From Chrysophaeum taylorii (Eukaryota > Sar > Pelagophyceae > Pelagomonadales > Pelagomonadaceae), in the NCBI GenBank assembly GCA_029834535.1, contig JAQMWT010000418.1, positions 40,916 through 104,915 on the forward strand: a DNA stretch of 64,000 nucleotides, written 5' to 3'. The position numbers and the translations under genes are program-made. Below, in pieces: positions 39,107 to 50,707 of the stretch (within the stretch, counting starts at the first letter, position 1; each line of letters opens with the position of its first letter). Under the pieces are notes generated by a model, which saw nothing but the letters and a program-made list of their open reading frames with translations, did not search any database and had not been told where the DNA came from.

Positions 39107-41915
39107 CTTTTGGTCGACGACGCTGATGACTTTCTGAGCGTTACTACTGCTATTATCAGAGGATTCCAGAATCCTAGAACTGAGAATCCATGTTCACGGA
39201 GAACTACAACTCCTTTTCGCGAAGCAGACAGAACACAGAATACTACTACATACGGGGGGAATCTCTGAGTAAGATACTTCAAATAAGGCACCTGCCGCCT
39301 TTTTTCAACCCTAGTTCTACTTCTAGGTAGAAATTTTTACCGTTGAAGAGAAGAGGAGTTTCGAGACCTTTTGAGAGAGCTTTTGTTGAGAAGTTTTGAG
39401 TAATAAGATTTTGTTGCTGAGTCAGCAGCACGCAGTTCCGAAACTGAACACGGACTTCGGCGCCACCAAGGGGCACGAAGCGCGGCACGGGATCTCTAGA
39501 AGATTGGATTCATTTTCCCCTCTCCTCACGGGCTACCTACCTGTGGGCCCTTTCGGCTACAGTAGTAGAGAACTCGGCTTTTGGGAACCTTGTCGTTCGC
39601 GACTCGCCGCACGCAATTTCTCAAAAAAGATGATAAACGACGCGCTCTTGACCCATACGCTGATTGTACACTTCCAAGTCTCTCATAGCGCCATACTTTT
39701 CGGGATGGAGGACGGTGCCTTTTTCTGAACCCGCTCCTTGTGTGAAGGAATCGGTCCTCCCGGCGGCGTAGGTTGGCACCTGTTCGCCTCCCGAACGGGC
39801 CGGTTGGCAGCCGGAACGTTCGCGGCGGGACGAGGGATGGCCGGGGGGCGCAGAAAAAAGTTGACGACGAAGTTGACAGTGAGTCCGAATGTCCGCGGTC
39901 TCAAAAAACGAGGCGAAGATAGTTCGCGTACGGCCGGGGTCTCATCAAAGCATTCCGAAAACTTCACATACCCACAAAGATATGGTACTCCCTCGCTCAA
40001 GACCGTGTGACGACAACTGGCGACAGACAATCTACTTGCCCTCTGACCGCCTGGTGACTCTCATTTCGCGCGCCGCGGCGCTGGGAGTAAATTGGAGGCG
40101 CCCTACGCGTTGGGCCGGCCTTTAGTTTATTAGTTAGTGGTGACAGCTGCCAGATACACGACGAGGGCGCGAGGAGCGAGAAGCAAAAGTACGCCCGCGA
40201 GATTATCAAGAATCGGCTTGTCGTCATGAAGTTCAAGAATCAGTTGAACGGCGGTGCGCAGCCGTAGCGGCCGGTGAACTACGTCGAGATCTAGTAGGCT
40301 GGAAGAACCTCGACGCCTTCTTCCTCGACAAGCTCGAACGCAAGTATGCCAGGGTCAATTGGTTCAAGCCCTCGGCGCCGCAGCCTTCGACGGGCGAACG
40401 GCTTACTGCTCAGGAGGCCACCCGAGATGCCCAACGTGATGCCCTCTGCGCGAGGAGCTGCCGCCGACGTCGATCGATACGGCAAAGAGGATGGACCTCG
40501 TGCGAAGGGCCAAGCTGATGGGTCTCAAGGGCCAAGCTGATGGGTCTCAAGCTCAAAGTCCCTAAAACTGACGGCAAGCCCGGCCAGATGAAAGTCGCCG
40601 AGCTCCGCAAGGCTTTCCTCGAGACACTCCACCCCTCGGCCAAAGCCGCGGCGCCCGCCACTCCGTTCCCGCCCACCACCTCGCCTTCAACCGCACCCGA
40701 CGTCATTATGGCCGCGTCTTAAGCGCAACACCTTTGCGGGCGCTTGACAGTCCGAGGGCGCCTGGCGGACGAATCCGTGAAGCCATGGCGCCAACGGCGC
40801 GCTAGCTGAAGTCGACGACGACGACGTAGAACTCGGCGCGTTGCCTCTCGGCGCTGTCGAGCTTCGAGAGGACGGACGTCCTCAGAGGTGGTGGGGATTT
40901 TTGTTAGCACCCGGAAAGTCCGCGCTGGGATTCTCGTTCGCTCGGTTGGGCAGAACGCGACGGACAGGTCGATTGTTCGTGGACCAACACGTTTGCGGCC
41001 TGCGACTCTGTTGCACGACTTCGCACGAGACCGCGCGCAGTGGCGGTCCGTCATCAACGAGTCCTCGTCCTTCGCCTCTGCCCCAACTGCGTGATTTTCC
41101 TCTGTGATTCCGGATCGGCTCCTGCCTGTCCGGCCTGGCTCCCATGCTCGGGAGAGGTCTGAAGTTAGTTAGTTAGGTAGATTAGTGGGGATTTTGGTGG
41201 GTCCTGAGACGAGGCTGTCTTTGAAGGCCAGCTCGTGCTGGCGCCAGGAGGCGAGGCTCGGGACATGGGAGGCAGCAACCCAATGGCCGCGGCGAGACGC
41301 CAGAGGGCACCGCAGAAGCGCGCGATTTTTTTTTTTTTTTGCGAGGACGCCGAGCGTCTGGACGAGGGAAATGCTTCAAGGCCAGCTCCACCACCTTGCC
41401 GCTGAAGTTGCCCGTGTTGTCGAAGTGGTCCACCTGCGAGCGAGCGATGACACCGAATGAATGGCGCGGCCTTGGTGCGCTTCGCAGGAGCCGAGACGAA
41501 TGGTGTCGTCCCGCTGCGCACGGCTGCGGGCGGGGAGGCTAAGGCCAAAACGAACGAAGACACCCAAGTCGAGGTCTGGTGCTGTTTGAACGCGCGCTCT
41601 CGCGGCGAGACTTGGTGCCTCATCGCTTCCGTCGTCGTCTTGAGCTAGGTCTCCTTATCAATCAATGCCACTCCACCAGGATGCGTCACCACCACGACAT
41701 CCTCCGCGTCGCATCCAGCTTCTTGACGTCCATCCCCGCGGTATAGTATAGTTTGCACGCTCTCGGGTGACGCGGCTTCGACGAAGTGGCGCGAGCTCTC
41801 ATCGTGATGATTTATAGCGTGCTAAAATCTCATTGGTACGTTTTCGCAGTACAACTTACGTACAAATTCAAAAAAAAAATCGCCTCGTCTCAAAAGTCCA
41901 AAAGCGCCAGTCTCA
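39107..41915. other. Gene-poor region
   Basis: Contains one decayed gene (40141-40722, listed) and overlapping ORFs on both strands without domains. A poly-T run lies at 41328-41340. No intact gene supported. Confidence 0.4.
40141..40722 (+). pseudogene. Decayed gene, unknown family
   Basis: Three protein-like blocks follow one another with stops and frame changes between them: 40170-40266 (QKYAREIIKNRLVVMKFKNQ), about 40301-40440 (WKNLDAFFLDKLERKYARVN) and 40530-40722 (DGKPGQMKVAELRKAFLETL). A short direct duplication (AAGCTGATGGGTCTCAAG twice near 40513-40550) disrupts the last block. Not recognised. Confidence 0.4.
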
Positions 41916-43301
41916 TCAAGCGGGAGGCTTCTTATTTTGCCCGGGGAGGAGGAGGGTTTTGAGGCGTGCGACGAGCTTGCGGGAGGCTGCCACTTCCGCC
42001 GCGACGAGATGGTCGTCGCGGTCGGGAGGCTGCTTTTCGGGCTTGACGACATCGGTGGCGAGCCACGGGTCTGCCGCTGCCGAGCGCGGATCGTCGTCGT
42101 CGAGGATGATGATGTCGCCGTCGAAGGTGGCGTTGTGGTAGCCGTCGCAGGACGCGAGGTCCTTTGACTGGGCCGTTACTTCCTCTTTGTCGTCGACGAC
42201 GTCCATCTCGTTCTCGGGCTCGTCGTATTCTGTGTTGTCGTCTATTTTTTCGTAGCCGACGGGAAAAAAAGCGCCGGGCCATTTAGTTTTAAAAGACACC
42301 GTAGAACTCCGGACGAGACCGTTCGCGTCGAGGGCGACCAGCTGCTCGGCGCCCTCGCGACCGCGCACGGGAAGGCCGCGGCGCCAGCCCAACGCGGCGA
42401 TTCGCGGACAGCTCGGGAACCCTCTCGAATCCAAAGGCCTTAGTTTGGCGGGATCGCCGTCGCCAAACCGATATATATCTATATCCACGGCCTTCCGATT
42501 TCGTCCGTAGACCACGCGGTCCGAAGGCGAGTAGGCCCAGGACCCCATGACCGCAAAAAACGCGTCGCCGCCCTCGCACGCGGCCGTCCAGCCCAACGAG
42601 CTGTCGTCTCTCATCTCTCTCTCGATGCGCGTCTCGCGTTCCCCCAGCACTGCCTTCTCCTTCAGATCCGCGTCGAAGAACTGGAGAAACCTTCCACCCG
42701 CCACACACAGATCACCGCGAATCGTCGCGAGCACGGGCTGCCCGGGCGTGGCCACGCGAAAGCCGTGCGCGTGAAACGAGAGGTCGATCTGAGATAGGGT
42801 CGAGAGCGTCGTCGTGCACAATCGAAGCTGCCAGGTCGCCAAGAGCACGGCCACGCGGTCCCCCAGGACCTCGGCATCCAGCGCTCTCTTCTGCGGCTCC
42901 TCGCGCAGACTCCCGATCAAAACGCCACCCCGCAACGCGTGAACTTCCGAACGACCACAAGCTACCGCGACGTCGCCGCGCGACGACAGCTTTCGCGTCG
43001 AACAACTGATCGATGTCGTCCACACCTCCGCGAGGTCGTCGTCGCCCCGCTTGCTCAGCTGCCTCCCGCGCGCCACGTACAGTCCCTCGCGCCACAACAG
43101 AGCGCTCACTTCGCCGGGAATCCGAGCGCACACCACGGCGAGCGTTCGCAGATCGACGATCTCCAGCGCGTCGGTCGCGATCGCCAGCAGCTCGCCCCTC
43201 GGGCTCAGCGCGAACGCCCGCACGCCGTCCTTCACATGTTCCCACGCCCACGTCGTCCCGAGGTGCGACTGGCTCGTCAGACCGTGCTCGATAACACCCA
43301 T
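41916..43301 (-). CDS. WD40-like beta-propeller protein
   Basis: 461 aa, starting MGVIEHGLTSQSHLG. Residues ~15-330 alternate short beta-strand blocks of WD40 type: VRAFALSPRGELLAIATDALEIVDL, SALLWREGLYVARG, GDVAVACGRSEVHALRGG and FFAVMGSWAYSPSDRVVYG. The WD dipeptides are poorly kept, so the repeat count is uncertain. The C-terminal 110 residues are acidic, then Lys-rich. The N-terminal pattern recalls nuclear scaffold or U3-processome WD proteins, but I cannot name an orthologue. Single exon. Confidence 0.65.
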   Translation of the reverse strand: MGVIEHGLTSQSHLGTTWAWEHVKDGVRAFALSPRGELLAIATDALEIVDLRTLAVVCARIPGEVSALLWREGLYVARGRQLSKRGDDDLAEVWTTSISCSTRKLSSRGDVAVACGRSEVHALRGGVLIGSLREEPQKRALDAEVLGDRVAVLLATWQLRLCTTTLSTLSQIDLSFHAHGFRVATPGQPVLATIRGDLCVAGGRFLQFFDADLKEKAVLGERETRIEREMRDDSSLGWTAACEGGDAFFAVMGSWAYSPSDRVVYGRNRKAVDIDIYRFGDGDPAKLRPLDSRGFPSCPRIAALGWRRGLPVRGREGAEQLVALDANGLVRSSTVSFKTKWPGAFFPVGYEKIDDNTEYDEPENEMDVVDDKEEVTAQSKDLASCDGYHNATFDGDIIILDDDDPRSAAADPWLATDVVKPEKQPPDRDDHLVAAEVAASRKLVARLKTLLLPGQNKKPPA

Positions 43302-43977
43302 CGATCGGATAAGGGTAATGATTACCTATCTCTATTATTGTGGAAAAGAAAAGAAAAGAAAGGGGGGGACCGACAACACTGCCGCAACACCTAAGGTTCG
43401 TTCGCCATTGTAAAATTTTAACCCGTGCTCTGCTCTGCTCTGCTCTGCTCTGCTGTGCTGCGCGGTGCGGTGCTGTGCCCCCAGGACACGCACGATAATG
43501 CCGATAATATGCCAGCGGACCCTTCTTTTCAACGAACACAATTTTTTTCGTGGTCAAGTCTCGCCGCCGCCAGCAATATATGTGTCGTCAGGTCTAGCGA
43601 CTGTTACGTCGGTGTCTGTTTCAGGACACGAGGATGTGAAAGCGCATGCCTCGCACGTACGCGAGCGCGCTTTAATAATCAGATTTTAGTTGATATGACA
43701 AAGGGATTTAAACAAACAAACAAACAATCAAACAACCAAACAAACAAACGCCACGGGCTTGTACAAGCACCCGCGAAATATTTTCTTCGGGGCTGTGGTA
43801 CAAATAGGAAGCTCCTTCCCGCTGCGCGTAGCGGCATGCCACGTTCATACCACAAAAGATCCCTTTCAGCACTTGGTTTGTGCAACTTACATCCTGCAGT
43901 GGCCTTTTCGCCTTTGGTCTGTTGTCGGAGAGTGGTGCATCAAATTGTACATGAATGGCGGCTTTGCTCCGCTTGTA

Positions 43978-43981
43978 CAAA

Positions 43982-44012
<31 letters not shown>

Positions 44013-44061
44013 ACAAACAAACAAACAAACAAATAAACAAATAAATAAATAAATAAATAAA
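43978..44061 (+). repeat. (AAAT/AAAC)n tetranucleotide array
   Basis: About 21 tetranucleotide units, AAAT blocks flanking an AAAC block. Confidence 0.93.
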
Positions 44062-45021
44062 TATCGCGTGTTCCACATCGCACGCTTTAAATTGGTCGCT
44101 CATGGTGGTGATGACATCGACCTAGTGGCCAGCAGTGAGAGGGCGCGTTTTTTGTATTGGTCGCAACGTCATTATACAGTGCGCGTGGCAGCGGCCATCA
44201 GTAGCTGCCCCCGGAGGAGAGAAAAAAAAACACGCACCATCGTTCGCTCAAGCTCCTGCCCGTCTCTTCTGTCCACGACTCCGACGCCTAGCGCGACGTC
44301 TTGGGATTCTAGGCGTATGGTCCGCCCCGACGCTGGCGGAGAGAGTCCCCGATCTTTATTTCTTCTGGTGGTCTTGCTGGCCCAGGACTTCAAAGAACAT
44401 CGAGCTCTCGTGGGACGGTGCAGCTCGTTGACGGCCTCGTGGATGGCCTCTCGGTGAAGAGGCCGACCTCTGGTGGCGGTGTACTTGACATGATGTTCGA
44501 TGATGATGTGGAGCTTGGGAGCTGCACGTTGATGGTCGTCGGGTACGCCTGGTGCACCGGTTGACACGCACGATGTCACGGATGGCGCCTCTCAAGCTCG
44601 GAGTCGGCGAGGAGACGCGCTGATCAGCGGGAAGAGAGACGCGTAGATGAGTCCGCTTTTTTATTGCTGTCGATCTTCTCCAGCCAGACTTGGGCGTGGC
44701 TGCCCACCAGAATGGCCAGGCCAATGCATGGGGCGTAGGCTAATTAATCCCAGCGCCATTGGGATCAGAATCGTGGGGTGTATTTATTATTTTCAGAGGA
44801 GGGGACGAAATATATTGAGGCAAAGTTTTGATACCCTGGCCTTGAGCGAGGAGCGCTATCAAGCTATTTTCAAAAGGGATGGTTCTTGCACCACTCCTTG
44901 AAGTAAGTTAGTTAGGTGTTATTACGAAACGCATGACGTCAGTGATGGTCAAAAATTGCGGCCGTTGGTGTGAGGGTAAGCGTGTAGGAAGCGCGTCGAT
45001 GTGTCCGCCGCGAAGTCGCGA

Positions 45022-45023
45022 CT

Positions 45024-45060
<37 letters not shown>
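45022..45060 (+). repeat. (CAA)n microsatellite in the PHD 5' leader
   Basis: Thirteen CAA units ending 3 bp before the PHD start codon. An unstructured CAA leader of this kind is known to favour translation in eukaryotes; that this is its function here is inference. Confidence 0.92.
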
Positions 45061-45063
45061 GAG

Positions 45064-45990
45064 ATGATCATCGATGGAAAGCGCAAGCGCGTGCCGCGTT
45101 CGGTGTTCGGCACCGAGGACGGGGCGTTTTTGTTCGAGAAGGAGAAGAAGAAGAAGAAGAAGAGGAGATCGAAAGGAACCAAGGACGAGACGTGCGAGTG
45201 GGCCGCGTTCGAGCGCAAGATCAGCGCTCAAATCGCCAAGGCCCAAGCGTCTCGGTTCTTCATCGAAACGTACGAGCAATCCGACGATCGGAAGATTCGT
45301 CCCGAGAAGGAGATCGCGACCGCAAAGGCGAGGCTGCGCGCGGCCAAGAGGGAGATGGGTGCCGTCGTCAAGGAGATCGAATCGCTGTATTCGAGGGTGA
45401 GGGTCGCAGACGTCGACGACGTTGATGTCGAGGAGGTCGGCTGCTCCAAGTGCGAGGGGTTCGAGTCGACCGACGCGAACGACATTCTGCTCTGCGATCG
45501 GAGGGGTTGTTTTCGTGCCTTTCACGTAGAATGTTGTGGCGAGATTCCCGACGACGACGACGACGACGATTGGTTCTGTCCTTTGTGCTGCTGCCTCCAG
45601 CGCTGCCTCGACAAGATAAACGAGGACTTTGACAAAGACTACACCGTCGGCACCATCCCTTTCCAAGAGGAGGTGGAACTGCCCGAGAACGCATCGATCC
45701 TCGACCGCGACTTTTCCGAAGATGACGACGGCGACTACGAGGAACATCTGTCCTCCTCCTCCGACGACCGCGTCTCGCTCTCTTCGGCCTGCTCGGGCGA
45801 CGACCTCCGTACCCTCGAGCGCGACGCCTTACCCCGCAAAATAATCGTCGACGACGTCGACGAGAAAAACATCCTACGCACTAAGCGCCACCGTGCCCCC
45901 ATCGACTATGTTGTCCTCAACGACGCCATCCAAGCCGAGGGCGTCCTCTTCTCCGACGAGGATGAAGATGACGACGACTGGAAGAAGTAG
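45064..45990 (+). CDS. PHD-finger protein
   Basis: 308 aa from the ATG at 45064 (MIIDGKRKRVPRS). An N-terminal Lys-rich run (KKKKKKRRSKG, nuclear signal) and a coiled region (~75-125) lead to a PHD finger at ~138-190: CSKC, then LLCDRRGC, FHVEC and a final WFCPLCC, giving the Cys4-His-Cys3 zinc ligands. PHD fingers read histone H3 tails, often Lys4 methylation; the aromatic cage cannot be judged here. The acidic C-terminus has a RTKRHRAPIDY patch. Likely a chromatin regulator. No SET, JmjC or bromodomain. Confidence 0.88.
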   Translation: MIIDGKRKRVPRSVFGTEDGAFLFEKEKKKKKKRRSKGTKDETCEWAAFERKISAQIAKAQASRFFIETYEQSDDRKIRPEKEIATAKARLRAAKREMGAVVKEIESLYSRVRVADVDDVDVEEVGCSKCEGFESTDANDILLCDRRGCFRAFHVECCGEIPDDDDDDDWFCPLCCCLQRCLDKINEDFDKDYTVGTIPFQEEVELPENASILDRDFSEDDDGDYEEHLSSSSDDRVSLSSACSGDDLRTLERDALPRKIIVDDVDEKNILRTKRHRAPIDYVVLNDAIQAEGVLFSDEDEDDDDWKK

Positions 45991-48850
45991 TCGTGAATAA
46001 GAAAGTGGCCCGTTCGTAGCCTTCGCCTCGCATCTCTGAAGCTAGTGCTTCGTCGGCACTGCGTGCAAGGTGCTTCTCATGCGTGCATGCGTGCGAGGGG
46101 GGGGGCAACGTGAGGCAACGAGACGCTCGTTGATCACGCGTCCTCTGGTCGTCCCTGGCGTAATAAATCCACGGCGGAGAATCATCTCCATATTGTTGTT
46201 CGTTATCATCAAACTAGTCCATGCTCTCTGATCATCGCGGGTAAAGTACGGCGACGTTGCTTTGGCAATAAGAATGAATCACCGATTCAACGTCAATATG
46301 GAACACTGCCGTCTCGAAAGCACACCACACACACGCGCCCGCGAATCGTCAGCTTGCGTTCACGAGCACTGTCGATCGTACGGCCGCTCGCGATACACAC
46401 AGGACACGCAGCACGAAACAATAGCGCGTCGCGATCTTTCAAATATTTTGTGCCTCTGCGCCCAGGCGCACGCCGCAACACGTGCAGGCGCACAGATTCG
46501 AAGATGATATGTATCCGGCGGTGGGTCGCAACCTTCACCGAGGAACTCGGAAGAGGACCATCCACGCACTCGCAATCTCCTTGTCTTCGTCGTTTGTGAT
46601 TTTGGATTCCAAGCAAGGAGGCAACGATTCCAAGCAAGGAGGCAGCAATCCTCGACTCGATCACCGCGGCGTCGTCGTCACGCGCGCGTCTTGCAACCAA
46701 AACGCAGCCTCGGGTGAACATCCCGATGGCGCCGTCGTAGAGGCTCGATGAAGGCGTCGCGGAGCTTTTCATCCCAAATCGAGTGCTTGTTGCGGTGCGG
46801 ATAGTTTTGGCGACAAGCTTCCAAACCGCCAAATATGATGTCTGGAAGAAGCTTGTGAGCTCGACGATGAAATCAAGCGCAACAGCGATCGTGGGACATC
46901 GCCGACCGTCAGAAGGAGAGTGAGTACCAGGGGACATTTATTCATTCATTCATCCTCCGCTGAGATCAGTCTCGAGCAACCATTCCTCCGCGTTTTGTTT
47001 GTCGACCAGGTCGGTCGGTTAATTTTCTGTGATGATGAGCTGCACGACAGCAGCGCGTGGCACTCTTGCAGCGGTACCAGAAAGGCCTCGACCTTCCTGC
47101 AAGTTCTCATCGTTACTGATTGGAACTCAAAAAGCTCGCGGAGAGCCGAGCCCACGAACGCGTATCACCTCTCGGGCGCTACGCGCCAAGTTGACAAAAA
47201 GAGCCAATCTCTGTTTCGAGGTCGAGGTACAGCGTGCGACAGTCCAACGCCTGCTGTAGGCGCTGGCGACGATAGCTCGTCTTGCCCATCTTGCCGACTA
47301 CCTCGAGCTGCTCGCAACCCGGAACGAAAATCATCCGTAAAGACTTTGAAAATACGTCGTGATTCGTAAGGTCCCACAAGATTTCGTCGCCGAAGACTTC
47401 TTTTCGATAAAGGACGCAAAGTTGCAGGACATCGCGATTTTCGAACAGTCGGCGGAGATCGCCTCGCCTCGAGCGCGCCATCTGCGAACTTCTCGCGGTC
47501 CGAGACGACGACGCGTGCTTCGAGGCGGTTACCGGCGACAACGCCTTGACGGTGAGCAGCCCGCGACCTCTGCGAGTAGTATTGTGGTCGCCTAGAGCCG
47601 TCAAATTCTTTCTTTCAAGTCGAAATGTTCGGGTCGGTGAGATTCGTGCGTTAACCCTTCTTAATGCCGCGACAATCAGTCTTTTTCACCGAGGTTCGTA
47701 GAGCGAGCGTCTCTGTGCGCGACAAAGAGAACGTGTCGGCCACGAGTTCGTTCTGTGACGCGACTTTTCCTCGATGAAGTGAGTGCGCGTTGCACTCGAG
47801 GTTGGTATTATTGGCCTCAGTATTGACGCTTGCTTTTCTCCTTTAATCAAACCGGGTGTCCGTCGATGAAATTCTAGGTCAGGTTCGTGTTGTTCCAGCA
47901 CGGACAGGACCGGTGGCTCTTTGAAGCCACAGCAAACGAAGTCGACCCCTTCTTGACACAGCGCATCTCGAAATTGAATTGTCCGACAAAAACAGTCTGG
48001 GCAGTAAACGGCGACGCACGAGGCGCTAAAAAAGCACAGACCGAGCGGGGTCTCGAGTGGCTCGGTCATTTGGAGATGCGCGCCGTGACAACAACGCCGG
48101 GTCAACGCGTCTCGTTCTTTGTGGTTACCGCCAGGTATCGAGACTGAACTCGACGCAGGTCACGCGATGACTGTGTTTTGATTGAACTTGGGCGTCGAGT
48201 AGTCTTTAACAGTCTCAAAAAGCGGCGAGTAACAGCACGACCCCCCGAAGACGCAGGTTGCGGTGACAAGTCAACAGTTAAAGTCGGGGTTGCTTCCTTT
48301 ACTAAGCTCGCTTCACCAGGTTCGCTGATTCACTTCAAATCCTGCGTCCAAAATCCCGTGGTCACTTCACCAGAGCTGGCGGCGCCTCACCCTCCGTCTG
48401 ATGAGCAACGTCGAGCCGCGCTAAAACTTAGAGGTGGAAGATAATGTTGATGAGGAAAACGTGAAGGACCGAGTGCGTCGCCCGAAGGAAAATCATCCTG
48501 GCCGCGTGGGAACGCGACGGACTTGTGTATCCTGTGCTGGGAGCGCCTGTTCAAAGGTGACGAGAGACTCCAAGAAAGGCACCTGGCAGACGAAAACCAA
48601 GTCCCTTGCCCACTTTAAAAAGGCTGCGCATCGGGGGGATGAGCCGGGCCGTCGACAGCCCACCAAGAAACAGAAGGCTGACAAAGAAAGGGAGGGCGTT
48701 ACGACGGTAGTGGGCAGCCTCGAAGGATGGTAATAACGAGCTACGAATGAAGAAGAAGCTAATACGGCAAAAAAAATAGTCAGCATATGGAGAAATTATT
48801 GACGTCACGATGGCCACACCTCACTCATCTGCATGGGGGAAGTGTTATTA
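45991..48850. other. Gene-poor region
   Basis: About 2.9 kb with only short, overlapping ORFs. A direct duplication of CAAGCAAGGAGGCA occurs near 46611-46643. A basic ORF at 48434-48733 with Cys pairs (CVSCAGSAC) could be a gene remnant but is not recognised. Confidence 0.4.
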
Positions 48851-49960
48851 TCTTAACTACTAATCGACAGATGTTTGTCTGTCTTTAAATGTCGACTGCT
48901 AAGAGGGGGGGGTGTGTGTGGGGAGCATGAAGGATGTGGGTGGGTTTGTGGGGATGTTTGTCTGTCTGTTTGTCTGTTTGTTTGTTTGTTTGTCCATCGA
49001 TTTAGGGTAAGGATCAGGTAGGCGCGAGAGTAAGGATCAGGTAGGCAGTGATCCTCCAAGCCGTCTACGGCGACCTCGCAGACTATTTCCACGACCCGCG
49101 GCGGCTCTTTCAGCGCGCCATTCTCACGCCCCGTCGAAACGATGTTGTCGATGCTGACAACGCGCGCATGACCGCGGCCTTTTTTTCCCGAAGACGAGGC
49201 GTCGGAGTTCTTTTCGGCCGACTAGGTTGGGTCGGAAGCCGACGCCTCGCTCTTTACAGTCGAGTTTTGAACTCCCTGACAACCAACGGCATGCTGACTT
49301 TGATCGCGAGCTTAAAGTCTTCGCAACCTCGACCCGTCGCACAGCCACTGCAACGGTACCAGATACATGATCGATCGTGTCGTTGTCACCGAGGCTCCTC
49401 CAACCTGTATCCCGTAAGGCCCGCCGACGCCAAACGATCACCAAGAGCCAGGGCCAGACGCCCCGCGAGGTCGGCGTCCTCTTGCCCACAAGCCCGTCTT
49501 CTGTCACGTCCAGCTCTACGTGGCTCTCTGTCGATCGGCAACCCCGAGAATATGCTCTTCTGAGTCGACGACTCCACCCTACCTCACACGTGCTCCGCAA
49601 TACCGATAAGCCCCCTCCCGGCGTCTACACGCGCACTATAGGTGAACTTACTGGGACCACGTGAACTTACTGGGGTTTGAGATTGGGACTAGGTGAATAT
49701 AGTGACCAGGTGAACTTACTGGGACCAGGTGAACATACTGGGGTTTTAGAGTAAAGGGTTTTTAGAGTAAACTCAAAGGTTGGCGGCGCGTGCGGATCAA
49801 AGCAGCTTAGATTGGCGGAGGCGAGAGCGACGAGCTCAAAGGAGTTGGTGTGAGCTGGGTGAACTTACTGACCAGGTGAACTTATACGAAACTTACTGGG
49901 ACCAGGTGAACTTACTGGGGTTAGAGATTGGGACTAGGTGAACTTACTGGCCTTCACTTG
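48851..49960 (+). mobile_element. Helitron-like element, array copy 1
   Basis: 1110 bp, flanked by A on the left and T on the right. It begins TCTTAACTACTAATCGACAG, then a TGTCTG/TTTG-rich stretch and GGGGGGG. Coding relics of a PIF1-family helicase follow. ILQAVYGDLA and RAILTPRRNDVVDADNARM lie in one frame (from 49048), NSLTTNGML near 49271, LRNLDPSHSHCNGTRYM in another frame (49320-49416), and ITKSQGQTPREVGVLLP near 49430. These are conserved helicase C-terminal blocks in the correct order. A minisatellite of GGTGAACTTACTGGGACCA-type units occupies 49640-49950, and the copy ends CACTTG. No Rep/HUH part, so non-autonomous. Confidence 0.85.
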
Positions 49961-50054
49961 TTATTATTAAAACCCCGTCCCCTGAAATTAGGCTGAATTT
50001 CAGGTGGTTCTTATTATTATTAATCTATATCAAAAAAAGAAAAAATGACGCCAC
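49961..50054. other. Spacer after Helitron-like copy 1
   Basis: AT-rich 94-bp spacer with TTATTATTA runs. It separates copy 1 from the truncated host gene. Confidence 0.5.
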
Positions 50055-50661
50055 CTAAGGGGGGGGCGCAAAGCGAAGGAGGTCCGTTGGCCAAGGCAGG
50101 ACGATGCCCGTTGAGAAAGCCTCATCGCTGACATCGAAGCAGATTTCGACCGTCCCCGTCGCCCCGCGCATCGCCGTTCGCGTGATGATCCCGGAGCGCT
50201 CGACGCCGCGGTGCTTAACGAAGGCGTGGAGGCCGCACACAGGCGGTGCGACAGTCGTCACCGTCTCCTCCTCCTCGTCGTCAGAGACTATCATCTTCTG
50301 AAAGTTACTTCAGCAGATGGTTGTTGTTCTCTTGAGTCGTAACGGCAGTCATTTTCCTCTTTCAGGCAGAGTTCTTTTTCCACGCCCTTTACCTTTTTCG
50401 CGGATTTTTCCGGACATTCCGCTGGCGGACCGTTGAGGGGATCAAACGGCGCTAACAGTCGGATGTAACGACGACCTAGCGCTGTGCTTGATTGGGTTCC
50501 GCTCGTCGGTAAAGCACCGCCGACAGCTCCAAGTTGGGGATCGACACGAACGTGAGAACTTTCGGGCGGGTAGACGCCGTTCGTCGGTACCTCCGCGGTG
50601 GCGACGGTGCGTCTGGCGAAGCCTTGAAACGGTCGAGGGTGGTGGCGGCGCGATTACCCTA
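50055..50661 (-). CDS. 3' part of a host gene, unknown (two exons)
   Basis: Upstream exon 50661-50393 is open for about 85 codons (VPTNGVYPPESSHVRVDPQ, RRYIRLLAPFDPLNGPPAEC). A 95-bp intron (50298-50392; GTAAAG...TTTCAG) joins it in frame to a final exon (to 50055) encoding MIVSDDEEEETV and a small beta-rich domain (CGLHAFVKHRGVERSG, GTVEICFDVSDEAF). The open frame ends at a stop near 50662, and a Helitron-like copy begins at 50708. The gene has probably been truncated by insertion or rearrangement. No family recognised; the last domain resembles SH3/Tudor-like barrels in pattern only. Confidence 0.45.
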
Positions 50662-50707
50662 CCTCTGTCCTACATCCTATTCCTTACCCTTGTTCGTGAC
50701 TCTATTA

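Larger units (their letters stand above)
43302..45063. other. Intergenic region with simple repeats
   Basis: Holds a CTCTG/CTGTG run (43423-43462), AAAC/AAAT tetranucleotide arrays (43705-43750 and 43978-44061) and a CAA run (45022-45060) directly before the PHD gene start. Short ORFs show no domain. Confidence 0.5.
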
